Source: Marivivens sp. LCG002 (GTDB taxonomy: Bacteria; Pseudomonadota; Alphaproteobacteria; Rhodobacterales; Rhodobacteraceae). From it: DNA of 64,000 nucleotides. Positions 34,610 through 43,591 of this stretch are shown here, piece by piece. Every line of letters begins with the position of its first letter. The first letter of the stretch is position 1. A program made the translations under genes and the position numbers. The stretch spans positions 2,657,501 through 2,721,500 of the forward strand of contig NZ_CP127165.1 in assembly GCF_030264275.1 (NCBI RefSeq). The letters are read 5' to 3'. The notes below the pieces were generated by a model that was not told the origin of the DNA, searched no databases, and saw only the letters and a program-made list of their open reading frames with translations.

Positions 34610-36748
34610 ATGTTCAACGAAGTTAAAAAATCGATCCAGTGGGGCGATGAAACCCTTACTCTGGAAACCGGCAAGGTTGCCCGTCAGGCTGACGGCACCG
34701 TAATTGCCACCCTCGGCGAAACCTCGGTCATGGCTAACGTGACTTTCGCCAAAGAACAAAAGCCGGGTCAGGACTTCTTCCCGCTGACTGTTCACTACCA
34801 AGAGAAATACTACGCCGCCGGTAAGATTCCGGGCGGCTTCTTCAAGCGTGAAGCACGTCCGACCGAGAAAGAGACGCTGACTGCGCGCCTTATCGACCGT
34901 CCGATGCGCCCGCTCTTTGCACCCGGCTTCAAGAACGAAGTTCTGGTCATGTGCACCGTTCTGTCGCACGACCTCGTCAACGACCCCGACGTTGTTGCAA
35001 TGATTGCGGCTTCGGCTGCGCTCACCATTTCGGGCGTTCCCTTCATGGGCCCCGTTGCCGGATGCCGCGTCGGCTTCGTGAACGGCGACTACGTTCTCAA
35101 CCCCTCGGTTGACGATATGGACAACCTTCGCAACAACCCCGAGCAGCGTCTCGACCTCGTTGTTGCTGGGACCAAGAACGCTGTGATGATGGTTGAATCG
35201 GAAGCCTACGAGCTTTCCGAAGCCGAAATGCTCGGCGCTGTTACCTTTGCTCACGAGCAAATCCAGCCTGTTATCGACCTGATCATCGATCTGGCCGAAG
35301 ATGCCGCGAAAGAGCCCTTCAACTTCGTCGCTCCCGATTATTCGGACCTCTACGAAGCTGTTAAGGCTGCTGGCGAAGAGCAAATGCGCGCCGCCTATGC
35401 GATCACCAACAAGCAAGAGCGCGTCGCCGCTGTTTCGGCTGCCAAAGAAGCGATCAAAGCTTCTCTGACCGAAGAACAGCTCGAAGATGCAAACCTCGGT
35501 TCGGCCCTCAAAAAGCTCGAGTCGAGCGTGCTTCGCGGCACCGTTGTAAAAGAAGGCAAGCGTATCGATGGCCGCGCCCTTGATCAGGTTCGCCCGATCG
35601 TCTGCGAAACCGGCATTCTGCCGCGCACCCACGGTTCGGCCCTGTTCACCCGCGGCGAAACCCAGGGTCTGGTCATCACCACGCTCGGTACGGGCGACGA
35701 CGAACAGATCATCGACGCGCTGCACGGCAACTTCCGCTCGAACTTCCTGCTGCACTATAACTTCCCTCCGTATTCGGTTGGTGAAGTGGGCCGCGTCGGT
35801 TCGCCGGGTCGTCGTGAAATCGGTCACGGCAAGCTTGCTTGGCGTGCGCTTCAGGCTGTTCTGCCTGCTGCAACCGACTTCCCCTACACCATCCGCGTGG
35901 TCTCCGAGATCACCGAATCGAACGGTTCCTCCTCGATGGCTTCGGTCTGCGGCGGCTCGCTCTCGATGATGGATGCAGGCGTTCCTCTCAAGGCACCTGT
36001 TGCCGGCGTTGCCATGGGCCTCGTTCTTGAAGATGACGGTGACTTTGCAGTTCTGACCGATATCCTCGGCGACGAAGATCACCTCGGCGATATGGACTTC
36101 AAGGTTGCGGGCACAGAAGCCGGTATCACCTCGCTCCAGATGGACATCAAGGTTCAGGGCATCACCCCTGCAATCATGGAAAAAGCTCTAGAGCAGGCTC
36201 GCGCTGGCCGTCTGCACATCCTCGGCGAAATGAGCAAATCGCTCACTTCGGCAAACGAGTTCTCGGTTCACGCTCCGCGCATCGAAACCATGCAGATCCC
36301 GACCGACAAGATCCGTGAGGTGATCGGTTCGGGCGGTAAGGTTATCCGCGAGATCGTTGAGACCTCGGGCGCCAAAGTCGACATCAACGACGACGGTATC
36401 ATCAAGATCGCGTCCTCGAACGGCGATGCCATCAAGAAGGCCTATGACATGATCTATTCGATCGTCGCAGAGCCGGAAGAGGGCAAAATCTACAAAGGCA
36501 AAGTCGTCAAACTCGTCGACTTCGGTGCTTTCGTGAACTTCTTTGGCAAGCGTGACGGTCTCGTCCACGTGTCCCAGATCGAAAACCGTCGCCTGAACCA
36601 TCCCTCCGACGTTCTCAAAGAAGGTCAGGAAGTTTGGGTCAAGCTGCTCGGTTTCGACGATCGCGGCAAAGTTCGCCTTTCGATGAAAGTGGTCAACCAG
36701 GAAACCGGTGAAGACGCTCCGAAAGAAGAAGCAACCGCAGAAGAGTAA
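34610..36748 (+). CDS. pnp: Polyribonucleotide nucleotidyltransferase (PNPase)
   Basis: 712 aa. Two RNase PH domains (first begins [25 protein letters not shown]; second carries [13 protein letters not shown] and the catalytic region [24 protein letters not shown] [13 protein letters not shown]), an alpha-helical spacer between, a KH domain ([24 protein letters not shown], about 565-620) and an S1 domain ([20 protein letters not shown], about 625-690). Phosphorolytic 3'-5' RNA decay enzyme of the degradosome. Codon usage is strongly biased, as for highly expressed genes. The terminator is directly downstream. Confidence 0.98.
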   Translation: MFNEVKKSIQWGDETLTLETGKVARQADGTVIATLGETSVMANVTFAKEQKPGQDFFPLTVHYQEKYYAAGKIPGGFFKREARPTEKETLTARLIDRPMRPLFAPGFKNEVLVMCTVLSHDLVNDPDVVAMIAASAALTISGVPFMGPVAGCRVGFVNGDYVLNPSVDDMDNLRNNPEQRLDLVVAGTKNAVMMVESEAYELSEAEMLGAVTFAHEQIQPVIDLIIDLAEDAAKEPFNFVAPDYSDLYEAVKAAGEEQMRAAYAITNKQERVAAVSAAKEAIKASLTEEQLEDANLGSALKKLESSVLRGTVVKEGKRIDGRALDQVRPIVCETGILPRTHGSALFTRGETQGLVITTLGTGDDEQIIDALHGNFRSNFLLHYNFPPYSVGEVGRVGSPGRREIGHGKLAWRALQAVLPAATDFPYTIRVVSEITESNGSSSMASVCGGSLSMMDAGVPLKAPVAGVAMGLVLEDDGDFAVLTDILGDEDHLGDMDFKVAGTEAGITSLQMDIKVQGITPAIMEKALEQARAGRLHILGEMSKSLTSANEFSVHAPRIETMQIPTDKIREVIGSGGKVIREIVETSGAKVDINDDGIIKIASSNGDAIKKAYDMIYSIVAEPEEGKIYKGKVVKLVDFGAFVNFFGKRDGLVHVSQIENRRLNHPSDVLKEGQEVWVKLLGFDDRGKVRLSMKVVNQETGEDAPKEEATAEE

Positions 36749-36770
36749 TCTTCACGTCAAAGTCCACGCA

Positions 36771-36798
36771 GAGGCCCCGATGAGAATCGGGGCCTTTT
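36771..36798 (+). terminator. Intrinsic terminator of pnp
   Basis: Stem AGGCCCCGAT/ATCGGGGCCT with loop GAGA, followed by TTTGC. Confidence 0.85.
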
Positions 36799-36896
36799 GC
36801 ATTTTGGCAACAACTTTGAGGCGGGTGAAATTGTTGGCATATCTCGGAATTGGAGTGTGCTACGATGGACCCAGTTTTTAAAGAGGACCTTGACCC

Positions 36897-37544
36897 ATGA
36901 ATTTCAAAGCCACACTCGCCGCTCTCTCTGTCGCACTTCTCCCTGCGGCTGGCATTGCAACCGCTCAAGAGGCCGGTGACAAGTCGATCAATCTCGGTCT
37001 TTCGATCTTCGGCGGGACGCTGAGCGGCAGCTATCGCATCAACTCCAAATTCGGTGCACGCGGGCTTGTCATGGGTGGTCTGGGATACAAGACCAATCTC
37101 ACGCGCGATGGCGTCGACTATTCTCTCGACGGCAAATTGGGTGCAACTGGCCTTCTCGCTGACTTCTATCCGACCGAAGGCAACTGGCGCGTTTCGGGTG
37201 GTATCATTCACTCGACCAGCAGCATCAAAGCGACAGGGACGCTCTCTGCAACAAACCCTTATAAAGCCTTCACCAACGGCTCGATCGACGCCAGCCTGAA
37301 GTTCAACCGCAGCTATATCCCGACCGTCACCACGGGCTATGACTGGCAATTCGGCGACAAATGGCAGCTGAGCGGCGAAGTCGGCGCGATGTTCATCAAC
37401 GGCGCAGCGCTCTCGGTCACCAGCAACGATGCCGCCATTCAAGCACAGCTTGATGCAGATGCGACCATCACCGGCTACAAGAATGACGCTGCCAAGCTCA
37501 AGGTATTCCCCTACCTTGGCCTTTCGGTCGGCTTGCGCTTCTGA
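36897..37544 (+). CDS. Putative outer-membrane beta-barrel protein, family not recognised
   Basis: 215 aa with signal peptide (ATLAALSVALLPAAGIATA|QE). The mature chain alternates polar and hydrophobic residues in about eight strands (INLGLSIFGGTLSGSYRI, GARGLVMGGLGYKTNL, KVFPYLGLSVGLRF) and ends in the C-terminal Phe that BAM substrates show. Size and layout resemble OmpW/OmpA-like eight-strand barrels, but I cannot assign a family. GAGGACC precedes the ATG and a terminator follows, so it is a single-gene unit. Confidence 0.75.
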   Translation: MNFKATLAALSVALLPAAGIATAQEAGDKSINLGLSIFGGTLSGSYRINSKFGARGLVMGGLGYKTNLTRDGVDYSLDGKLGATGLLADFYPTEGNWRVSGGIIHSTSSIKATGTLSATNPYKAFTNGSIDASLKFNRSYIPTVTTGYDWQFGDKWQLSGEVGAMFINGAALSVTSNDAAIQAQLDADATITGYKNDAAKLKVFPYLGLSVGLRF

Positions 37545-37566
37545 TCGACTCACAACAAAGTTATTG

Positions 37567-37594
37567 AACCCCGACGACACTGTCGGGGTTTTTT
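37567..37594 (+). terminator. Intrinsic terminator of the beta-barrel gene
   Basis: Stem AACCCCGAC(A)/(T)GTCGGGGTT around a short loop, followed by six Ts. Confidence 0.88.
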
Positions 37595-37647
37595 AATGGC
37601 GAAAGGCTGTATACTGGCCCCGAGTACGATGAGGAGATGTTAGCGAA

Positions 37648-38277
37648 ATGAAAAGACGCGACTTTATGACCGCTGCAGGGGCTTCCATGCTCTGCGCACC
37701 TGCTCTTGCGCAAAACGCACCGCTCTCTCTAACCATTTCCCCGACTGAACAAACAGCCATTGTGAACGGCATCCCTTTGCCCGGACGGATGGAGGGGAAC
37801 TTCGAGATCCCCGAGGAATATTGGGCGCGCGTCGTGAAGGTCCGTGCCGCGCTGCCCGCCGGCGAAATCCACATTCTTCCGCAAAACAAGCATCTCTATC
37901 TCACCTTGGGCAACGGAGAGGCGATCCGCTATGGCTGCGCCATCGGCCAAGAGGGGCTCGCTTATTTCGGCACAGCCGTCATCGGCCGCAAAGTCGAATG
38001 GCCAAGCTGGACCCCCACACCCGAGATGATCAAGCGCAACCCTGCTGCCTATGAGAAATACGCGGATGGTATGCCGGGGGGGCCGACCAATCCGCTTGGC
38101 GCGCGCGCTCTCTATTTTTATGAAAACGGTCGTGACACCGCGATCCGTATCCACGGCACGGTTTCACCCGCAAGCATCGGAAGCGCATCGTCGAACGGCT
38201 GCTTCCGCATGTATAACAGTCACGTAATCGACCTTTATAAGCGCGTCCCGCTTGGAACGGTTGCACACGCCTACTAA
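37648..38277 (+). CDS. L,D-transpeptidase (YkuD domain), exported
   Basis: 209 aa. The N-terminus MKRRDFMTAAGASMLCAPALAQ looks like a Tat-type signal (RRDF motif). The YkuD domain runs from about residue 75 (HILPQNKHLYLTLGNGEAIRYG) to the catalytic motif IHGTVSPASIGSASSNGCFRM (His near 170, Cys near 188). These enzymes make 3-3 crosslinks in peptidoglycan or attach proteins to it. A monocistronic unit with a terminator on each side. A second, shorter L,D-transpeptidase lies at 57317-57817. Confidence 0.93.
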   Translation: MKRRDFMTAAGASMLCAPALAQNAPLSLTISPTEQTAIVNGIPLPGRMEGNFEIPEEYWARVVKVRAALPAGEIHILPQNKHLYLTLGNGEAIRYGCAIGQEGLAYFGTAVIGRKVEWPSWTPTPEMIKRNPAAYEKYADGMPGGPTNPLGARALYFYENGRDTAIRIHGTVSPASIGSASSNGCFRMYNSHVIDLYKRVPLGTVAHAY

Positions 38278-38280
38278 TCG

Positions 38281-38303
38281 AAAGGGCCCCTTCGGGGCCC
38301 TTT
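38281..38303. terminator. Bidirectional terminator between L,D-transpeptidase and peroxiredoxin genes
   Basis: Perfect 10-bp stem AAAGGGCCCC/GGGGCCCTTT with a three-base loop, between two convergent genes; Ts and As on the flanks serve both strands. Confidence 0.85.
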
Positions 38304-38313
38304 GCTTTCGGCC

Positions 38314-38967
38314 CTAGGCCTTGTGTTTTGCGGTGCGGAGGTAGGGCAGCTTGATATCGATCTCACCAAACTTTTCGCGCGCCTGATCATCATTGAGCGA
38401 AAGCGCAACAATAACATCTTGACCCACCTGCCAGTTCGCGGGCGTTGCGATCGGCACACCATAGGTCGCCTGAAGCCCGTCCAACGCGCGGAGCACCTCG
38501 GCAAAGTTACGTCCGACCGACATCGGATAGGTCATGGTCAGCTGGAGCTTCTTGTTCGGGGCAACAATGAACACCGAGCGAACGGTCGCGGTATCGGCAG
38601 GCGTGCGACCATCAGGGAGATAGGCTTCGGCGGGAAGCATATCAAACGCCTTGGCGACAGCGAGATCGGTATCCGCAATGATCGGGAAACCGGCTTTGGC
38701 ACCGGCAAAGCTCTCGATGTCGGCTTTCCATTTGGTGTGCTCTTCAACGCCATCGACCGAAATGCCGATAACCTTGGTGCCGCGCTTGGCCCATTCTTCG
38801 GCAAGCTGGGCAACTGCGCCGAATTCGGTCGTGCAAACGGGCGTGAAATCCTTGGGGTGGGAGAAAAGGATTGCCCAGCTATCCCCGATCCAGTCATGAA
38901 GAGCAAAGCTCCCCTGATCGGTCTCGACAGTCAGGTTCGGAATCGTATCGTTAATGCGCAGACCCAT
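38314..38967 (-). CDS. 1-Cys peroxiredoxin (Prx6 type)
   Basis: 217 aa. Peroxidatic Cys in HPKDFTPVCTTEFG near residue 47, within the universal PxxxTxxC context; the long Prx6-type C-terminal domain (VALSLNDDQAREKFGEIDIKLPYLRT) is present and no second resolving Cys is obvious. Reduces H2O2 and organic peroxides in the cytoplasm. The ATG at 38967 follows CGAGGAACCTC; the open frame extends far upstream but without family similarity. Convergent with the L,D-transpeptidase gene across a terminator. Confidence 0.93.
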   Translation of the reverse strand: MGLRINDTIPNLTVETDQGSFALHDWIGDSWAILFSHPKDFTPVCTTEFGAVAQLAEEWAKRGTKVIGISVDGVEEHTKWKADIESFAGAKAGFPIIADTDLAVAKAFDMLPAEAYLPDGRTPADTATVRSVFIVAPNKKLQLTMTYPMSVGRNFAEVLRALDGLQATYGVPIATPANWQVGQDVIVALSLNDDQAREKFGEIDIKLPYLRTAKHKA

Positions 38968-39099
38968 GAGGTTCCTCGTTATGTATTTGGTTCTGACCGC
39001 AATATAGGCACGCTGTGAATAATCTACCACCGCCGCTTGTCGCCGCGGATAAGAAATGCGACTGTCCGCCGCAATATGATCAAATATCAGGTCTCCAAG

Positions 39100-40536
39100 A
39101 TGCTGGCACGGCGTGAATTCTATATCGACGGTCAATGGGTTTCCCCGACAAGACCGCGCGATCACCACGTTATAGATCCTTCGACCGAACAGCCGATTGC
39201 GATCATCTCGCTCGGTGATCAAGAAGACACCGACGCTGCTGTTGGCGCCGCGAAACGCGCTTTCGAAGTCTGGAGCTGCACCGAACCTGCTGTGCGGCGG
39301 GAGTTCGTTCTCAAACTCCTCGAACAATACGAACTGCGGAAATTCGACCTCGCAGAGGCGATCACTGCGGAAATGGGAGCGCCGAAAAGCTCTTGCTTGG
39401 TTGATCAGGTCGAATGCCTTCCAAGGCATCTGAGCAGCTTTATCGACGCCTTTGACAAGATCGAATGGCAGTCCCCCATCGCACCCGATCTGGCGAACAA
39501 TATCGTCGCCCAAAGCGCGGTCGGTGTGGTCGGGCTGATTACGCCATGGAACCGCCCGATCAACCAGATCACGCTCAAGGTGGTTCCAGCGCTGCTTGCA
39601 GGTTGCACGGTCGTTCTCAAACCCTCGGAAGAAGCGCCGCTCTGCGCCTATATCCTTGCCGAAATGATCCACGCGACAGGCCTACCCAAGGGCGTGTTCA
39701 ATTTGGTGAATGGCGATGGCCAAGGGGTCGGGAGCCAGCTTTCTTCGCATCCAGACGTGGATATGATTTCCTTTACGGGCTCTACACGTGCTGGCCGCGC
39801 CATTTCTGCTGCCGCCGCATCGACGCTCAAACACGTCGCGCTCGAACTTGGGGGCAAAGGGGCAAACCTCGTGTTTGCAGACGCCGATCCCGATGCCGTC
39901 ATGCGCGGTATCCGTCATTGCTTCTTCAATTCGGGCCAAGCCTGTAATGCGCCCTCGCGGATGTTGGTCGAGCGCCCCTACTATGAGCAAGCCATTGAAA
40001 TTGCGAGAAGCTTTGCACTAAATACCATCGTCGCAAGCGCGCATGACGAAGGGAAGCATCTTGGCCCTGTCGTGAACAAACGCCAATGGGAGCGCATCCA
40101 AAGCCTAATCCAGTCGGGCATCGACCAAGGCGCGCGCCTCGTCGCGGGCGGCACTGGGCGTCCTCATGGTCTCAATTCGGGATACTTCGTGCGGCCAACC
40201 GTTTTTGCCGACGTCGTGCCGGGCATGACGATCGAACGCGAAGAAATCTTTGGCCCCGTGCTCTCCATCATCCCGTTCGACACCGAAGAAGAGGCCGTCG
40301 CGATTGCCAACAACACGCGCTATGGCCTCACGAACTTTGTCCAGAGCGCAGACCCTGAAAGGTGCAATCGGCTGGCCTTGAAACTCCGTGCAGGGATGAT
40401 CGAAGTGAATGGAATCCGTCGCGACGCCAGCGCCTTTTTTGGCGGAATACGGGATTCAGGCCGAGCGCGAGAAGGTGGGATCTGGGGGATCAAAGAGTTT
40501 CTCGACACCAAGCTGATTTCGGGCTGGACCCCCTGA
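39100..40536 (+). CDS. Aldehyde dehydrogenase family protein
   Basis: 478 aa from the ATG at 39100 (REFYIDGQWVSP, the usual ALDH beginning); in-frame ATGs at 39037 and 39076 would add residues not typical of the family. Motifs: PWNRPINQITLKVVPALLAGC, FTGSTRAGR (NAD binding), catalytic Glu in LELGGKGANLV and catalytic Cys in FNSGQACNAPSRM, and EIFGPVLSI near 400. Oxidises an aldehyde to the acid with NAD(P); substrate unknown and no pathway genes adjoin. Its TGA abuts the TGA of the convergent RluA-family gene as TGATCA. Confidence 0.92.
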   Translation: MLARREFYIDGQWVSPTRPRDHHVIDPSTEQPIAIISLGDQEDTDAAVGAAKRAFEVWSCTEPAVRREFVLKLLEQYELRKFDLAEAITAEMGAPKSSCLVDQVECLPRHLSSFIDAFDKIEWQSPIAPDLANNIVAQSAVGVVGLITPWNRPINQITLKVVPALLAGCTVVLKPSEEAPLCAYILAEMIHATGLPKGVFNLVNGDGQGVGSQLSSHPDVDMISFTGSTRAGRAISAAAASTLKHVALELGGKGANLVFADADPDAVMRGIRHCFFNSGQACNAPSRMLVERPYYEQAIEIARSFALNTIVASAHDEGKHLGPVVNKRQWERIQSLIQSGIDQGARLVAGGTGRPHGLNSGYFVRPTVFADVVPGMTIEREEIFGPVLSIIPFDTEEEAVAIANNTRYGLTNFVQSADPERCNRLALKLRAGMIEVNGIRRDASAFFGGIRDSGRAREGGIWGIKEFLDTKLISGWTP

Positions 40537-41184
40537 TCAGAAGGGCGCTTTGGCGGTAATCCGCATCCCTTTTCCGCCATCGGGATGACGGAACTGAAGC
40601 GTTTCGGAATGCAGCATCAAGCGCGGAAAATCGCGTGCAGGCCCCGTTGCGTAAAACGGGTCCCCAAGGATCGGATGGCCGATTTCCCGCATGTGGAGCC
40701 GAAGCTGGTGGGACCGTCCCGTTTGGGGATAGAGCCGCACTCTGCTTTCTGTCTCTGTCGTTCGCACAACGCGATAATCCGTCACGGCGGGACGGCCGTT
40801 TTCAAAATCAATCTTCTGCAGCGGTCTGTTCGGCCAGTCGACTATGATCGGAAGATCAATCGTTCCTGTCTTTTGCTCTACCTTACCCCAGACCCGCGCC
40901 ACATAGGTTTTCTTGGTAAAACGTTTCTCGAACTGAAGTCCGAGATGCCTTTGGGCGTGGGGGGTCAAAGCGAAAATCATCACGCCCGACGTGTCACGGT
41001 CCAACCGATGCACCAACAAGGCAGTGGGAAACGCGGCCTGCACACGCGCAATCAGACAATCCGCAAGATGATCCCCTTTGCCCGGAACAGACAGAAGCCC
41101 GCTCGGTTTATCCACCAAAAGAACCTCGTGGTCCTCGTGGAGAACTACAAGCGGATCATTCGGCGGATTGTAATCCTCACTCAT
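40537..41184 (-). CDS. RluA-family pseudouridine synthase
   Basis: 215 aa. The catalytic Asp is in LVHRLDRDTSGVMIFAL near residue 62; other motifs are DKPSGLLSVPGKG and YPQTGRSHQLRLHMREIGHPILGDPFY. There is no N-terminal S4 domain, which points to the RluA type (23S rRNA U746 / tRNA U32) rather than RluC or RluD. Exact RNA target is not provable here. Its start overlaps the upstream msrC-like stop by ATGA. Confidence 0.9.
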   Translation of the reverse strand: MSEDYNPPNDPLVVLHEDHEVLLVDKPSGLLSVPGKGDHLADCLIARVQAAFPTALLVHRLDRDTSGVMIFALTPHAQRHLGLQFEKRFTKKTYVARVWGKVEQKTGTIDLPIIVDWPNRPLQKIDFENGRPAVTDYRVVRTTETESRVRLYPQTGRSHQLRLHMREIGHPILGDPFYATGPARDFPRLMLHSETLQFRHPDGGKGMRITAKAPF

Positions 41185-41633
41185 CGTGCAAAAACCGAAG
41201 CGAGGATGGTCTCGAGCGCCGCTTGATCCTCAACGGTAAACGCTGCGGGCAGATCACTATCAAGATCGAAAACACCGATCACGGCACCAGAGGCGTCAAA
41301 CACAGGAAGGACAAGCTCGGAGCGCGTGCTGGATGAACAGGCGATATGTCCTGGAAACGCGTCGACATCATCGACAAGTTGGGTCTGGCCAGTGCGCGCC
41401 GCCGCGCCGCAAACGCCACGCGCAAAGGGAATGACAAGACACCCATGCCCCCCTTGGTAAGGCCCGATCTTGAGAAGCTCGGGCTCCGTCACCCGATAGA
41501 AACCTGTCCAATCAAAGCGGTCATCGGAATGGTGCACCTCGCAAGCGACCGTCGCCATAAGAGCGACGACATCCGTCTCGCTTTCGGTCAAAGCCGCAAT
41601 TCTTTTGCTCAGGTCGTGGTAATCAACGCGCAT
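41181..41633 (-). CDS. msrC: Free methionine-(R)-sulfoxide reductase (GAF domain)
   Basis: 150 aa, one GAF domain. The three cysteines that define fRMsr are present with the same spacing as E. coli YebR (10 and 24 residues): Cys65 in GGHGCLVIPF, Cys75 in ARGVCGAA, Cys99 in GHIACSSSTRSE. Active-site Asp/Glu positions in DDVDAFPGHIAC and VFDLDSD are also conserved. Repairs free Met-R-sulfoxide with thioredoxin. It is coupled by ATGA to the pseudouridine synthase gene downstream. Confidence 0.9.
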   Translation of the reverse strand: MRVDYHDLSKRIAALTESETDVVALMATVACEVHHSDDRFDWTGFYRVTEPELLKIGPYQGGHGCLVIPFARGVCGAAARTGQTQLVDDVDAFPGHIACSSSTRSELVLPVFDASGAVIGVFDLDSDLPAAFTVEDQAALETILASVFAR

Positions 41634-41692
41634 TCAAGTCTCCGCAAAACTCAGAGACTTCCTAAGTCGCCAAGCCAAAGGGAGCAAGCCAC

Positions 41693-42019
41693 TCAGTTGA
41701 GTTGGAAATGCAGCGGATAAAGCCCGTCCTCGAATGGTCCGAACAAATCAGGGAGATCGGGGTGGGTTACAGGTTCGCCCGAATAGTCGGCAACAAGGTT
41801 TTGCTCGGACACATAGGCAACGTAATAGCTTTGACCGTTCTCCGCCAAAAGATGATAGAACGGCTGGTCCTTTGCGGGGCGGCTCTCTTCCGGGATGGCC
41901 TCGTACCATTCGTCGGTATTGGCAAAAATGGCGTCCACGTCAAAGACAACCCCGCGAAACGGATGTTTGCGGTGGCGGACGATCTGGCCCAGATGGTATT
42001 TTGCGCGCGTCTTGAGCAT
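41693..42019 (-). CDS. hspQ: Heat-shock protein HspQ
   Basis: 108 aa. HspQ/YccV fold: YHLGQIVRHRKHPFRGVVFDVDAIFANTDEWYEAIPEESRPAKDQPFYHLLAE, then SYYVAYVSEQNLVADYSGEPVTHPDL. In E. coli it is a heat-induced specificity factor of Lon protease and binds hemimethylated oriC DNA. It lies 59 bases upstream of msrC on the same strand. The 234-base gap to the next divergent gene contains complementary GTGGACTGT-type segments (about 42060-42130), but no clear heat-shock promoter was seen. Confidence 0.93.
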   Translation of the reverse strand: MLKTRAKYHLGQIVRHRKHPFRGVVFDVDAIFANTDEWYEAIPEESRPAKDQPFYHLLAENGQSYYVAYVSEQNLVADYSGEPVTHPDLPDLFGPFEDGLYPLHFQLN

Positions 42020-42206
42020 AAGAGAAAACCCCCGAAGCCTTAGTAACTCTTGGCCAGTTCACTGTCCACGTCGGGAGCCGATTCTATTGGAAACAGTCTG
42101 TGGACTCGACTTTGACAGTCCACCTGAGCCGAAACCTGCCTGTCCTTTATGAGTTTCAATACAAATGTGATTGCAAGGACCGAAGACCGCCGTTTGCATG
42201 ACAGCA

Positions 42207-42224
42207 AAAATCGGCTAAAATCGG
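42207..42224 (+). promoter_or_regulatory. Tandem AAAATCGG repeat in front of the transglycosylase gene
   Basis: AAAATCGG at 42207-42214 and again at 42217-42224, exactly 10 bp (one helix turn) apart, followed by AAAAAATATAAA (possible -10). The spacing suits a dimeric regulator on one DNA face; no factor is recognised. Confidence 0.3.
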
Positions 42225-42253
42225 AAAAAATATAAATGAAAAGCGAGAGGCAG

Positions 42254-42847
42254 ATGAGCAGAAAATTCCTCGCGCTCGTGATGGTACTTGTTGTTTTGGG
42301 TAGCTGCGGCGAGCGCAAAGGCTCTGCTCCACGCGACCTTGATAACGCGTGTTCGATCATCACCGAGCGTCCCCAATATGTGCGGGCTTTCAAGAACGCC
42401 AAGCGCAAGTATGGCGTCGAACCTGCCGTGTTGATGGCGATGATTTACCAAGAAAGTAAATTCATTTCGAACAACCGCACACCGCACCAATATGCGATGG
42501 GGATCATTCCCTTGGGGCGGCAATCCTCGGCCTTCGGCTATGCCCAAGCGCTTGACGGCACATGGGAAGAATATCAGCGCGGTGGCGGCGGATTTGGTGC
42601 GCGCCGTGACGACATCAACGATGCGACCGACTTTATGGGCTGGTATATGAGCCAAACCGTTGAAGAAACCGGTATTCCGATCAACGACACCCGCAACCAG
42701 TATCTTGCCTATCACGAAGGCAGAACGGGCTACCTGCGTGGAACCTATAAATCCAAATCATGGCTTGTGCGTATCGCGAACGAGGTGGAGGGGAGATCCT
42801 ATCTCTACGCAAGCCAGCTCGCGAACTGTCGAGCTGCACGGTTCTAG
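42254..42847 (+). CDS. Lytic transglycosylase-like (SLT) lipoprotein
   Basis: 197 aa. Lipoprotein signal with lipobox VLGSC (Cys18). The SLT fold follows: KYGVEPAVLMAMIYQESKFISN holds the catalytic Glu (QES near residue 75), then the helical core to GMGWYMSQ-type GWYMSQTVEETG and YLAYHEGRTGYLRGTY. It would cut or bind peptidoglycan from the inner face of the outer membrane. GAGAGGCAG precedes the ATG at 42254. Convergent with lolA, sharing its terminator. Confidence 0.88.
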   Translation: MSRKFLALVMVLVVLGSCGERKGSAPRDLDNACSIITERPQYVRAFKNAKRKYGVEPAVLMAMIYQESKFISNNRTPHQYAMGIIPLGRQSSAFGYAQALDGTWEEYQRGGGGFGARRDDINDATDFMGWYMSQTVEETGIPINDTRNQYLAYHEGRTGYLRGTYKSKSWLVRIANEVEGRSYLYASQLANCRAARF

Positions 42848-42850
42848 AAA

Positions 42851-42878
42851 AAAGCCCCGCGACTGCGGGGCTTTGTTT
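42851..42878. terminator. Bidirectional terminator between the transglycosylase gene and lolA
   Basis: Perfect 10-bp stem AAAGCCCCGC/GCGGGGCTTT with loop GACT; TGTTT follows on the plus strand and T-rich sequence on the minus strand. Confidence 0.87.
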
Positions 42879-43491
42879 ATTTCAAAGGCCATTTTTCGGC
42901 GGCAACGACCGCACTAAAGAGGTTCTCGGAATAGGCCCCCCCTTTGGTCAAGTCCCCGAGGATCATCGTGGTCTGAGAGCCCGTGTTGTCAGTAATGATC
43001 CACTGGCGAAGCTCGACGGGGTTTGCCGTGAACACGAGCTGGATGTTGCCATATTCGGGATGCTCTGGGTCCTGTGCGGTGATCGTTGTGGTCGCGCCAT
43101 CAGAGCGATGCCCGACGACCATCTGCTCGCGCGAGAGGTTCACATTCCGATCCAGAATGATCGACAGCGGCGTGCGGTTGAGCGGATATTGCTCGGGATT
43201 GCTGTTCGATCGCGGATCAAAGATGGAGAGCTGGCCGCCGCCGGCAAGAACCAGTGAATTATCCGGAGCGTTATAATCGAAGCGGATACGCCCCGGACGC
43301 TTGATCGTGATGGACCCCGTGGAAATCGTGCCGTCTGCATTCACTTGCGTGAACTCGGCCTGTGCCGTTTGCAGGCCATTGAGATACGAAGATATCTCTT
43401 CGAGCGAAAGTTGCTGAGCCTGTGCCGTATAACCGCCCAAAAATGCGAGAGCAAAAGGGGCAAGGACAAGAATGCGTCGAAGGGTGTTCAT
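42877..43491 (-). CDS. lolA: Outer-membrane lipoprotein carrier protein LolA
   Basis: 204 aa with signal peptide (RILVLAPFALAFLGGYTAQA|QQ). LolA features: ISSYLNGLQTAQAEFTQVNADGTISTGSITIKRPGRIRFDYNAPD, LAGGGQLSIFD and, later, NVDRxxxx-type ILDRNVNLSREQ. Carries lipoproteins across the periplasm from the Lol ABC transporter to the outer membrane. GAGGCGAAAA precedes the start. In related genomes lolA lies next to ftsK; here an RTX protease gene is in between. Confidence 0.94.
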   Translation of the reverse strand: MNTLRRILVLAPFALAFLGGYTAQAQQLSLEEISSYLNGLQTAQAEFTQVNADGTISTGSITIKRPGRIRFDYNAPDNSLVLAGGGQLSIFDPRSNSNPEQYPLNRTPLSIILDRNVNLSREQMVVGHRSDGATTTITAQDPEHPEYGNIQLVFTANPVELRQWIITDNTGSQTTMILGDLTKGGAYSENLFSAVVAAEKWPLK

Positions 43492-43591
43492 ATGTTTTCG
43501 CCTCGAGTGACTTGGTATCCACATGGGGAAAATTGCGCGGAATGCCAAGTGCTAGACAATAACAACAACGTGGCTAGCAAATAGCCGCCGG

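Noticed and set aside
34523-36082. A 519-codon minus-strand frame opposite pnp
   Set aside because: Shadow of the strongly codon-biased pnp gene; low-complexity His/Arg/Gly composition and no domain.
38968-39672. Upstream extension of the peroxiredoxin frame by more than 230 codons
   Set aside because: The extension is antisense to the aldehyde dehydrogenase gene and the family start with a ribosome-binding site is at 38967.
42020-42253. Heat-shock promoter for hspQ
   Set aside because: A CTTGCAA element is present on the minus strand but no acceptable -10 is spaced from it.
43550-43579. Inverted repeat TGCTAG/CTAGCA between lolA and the protease gene
   Set aside because: Only six bases per arm with an 18-base gap and no T-run; likely chance.
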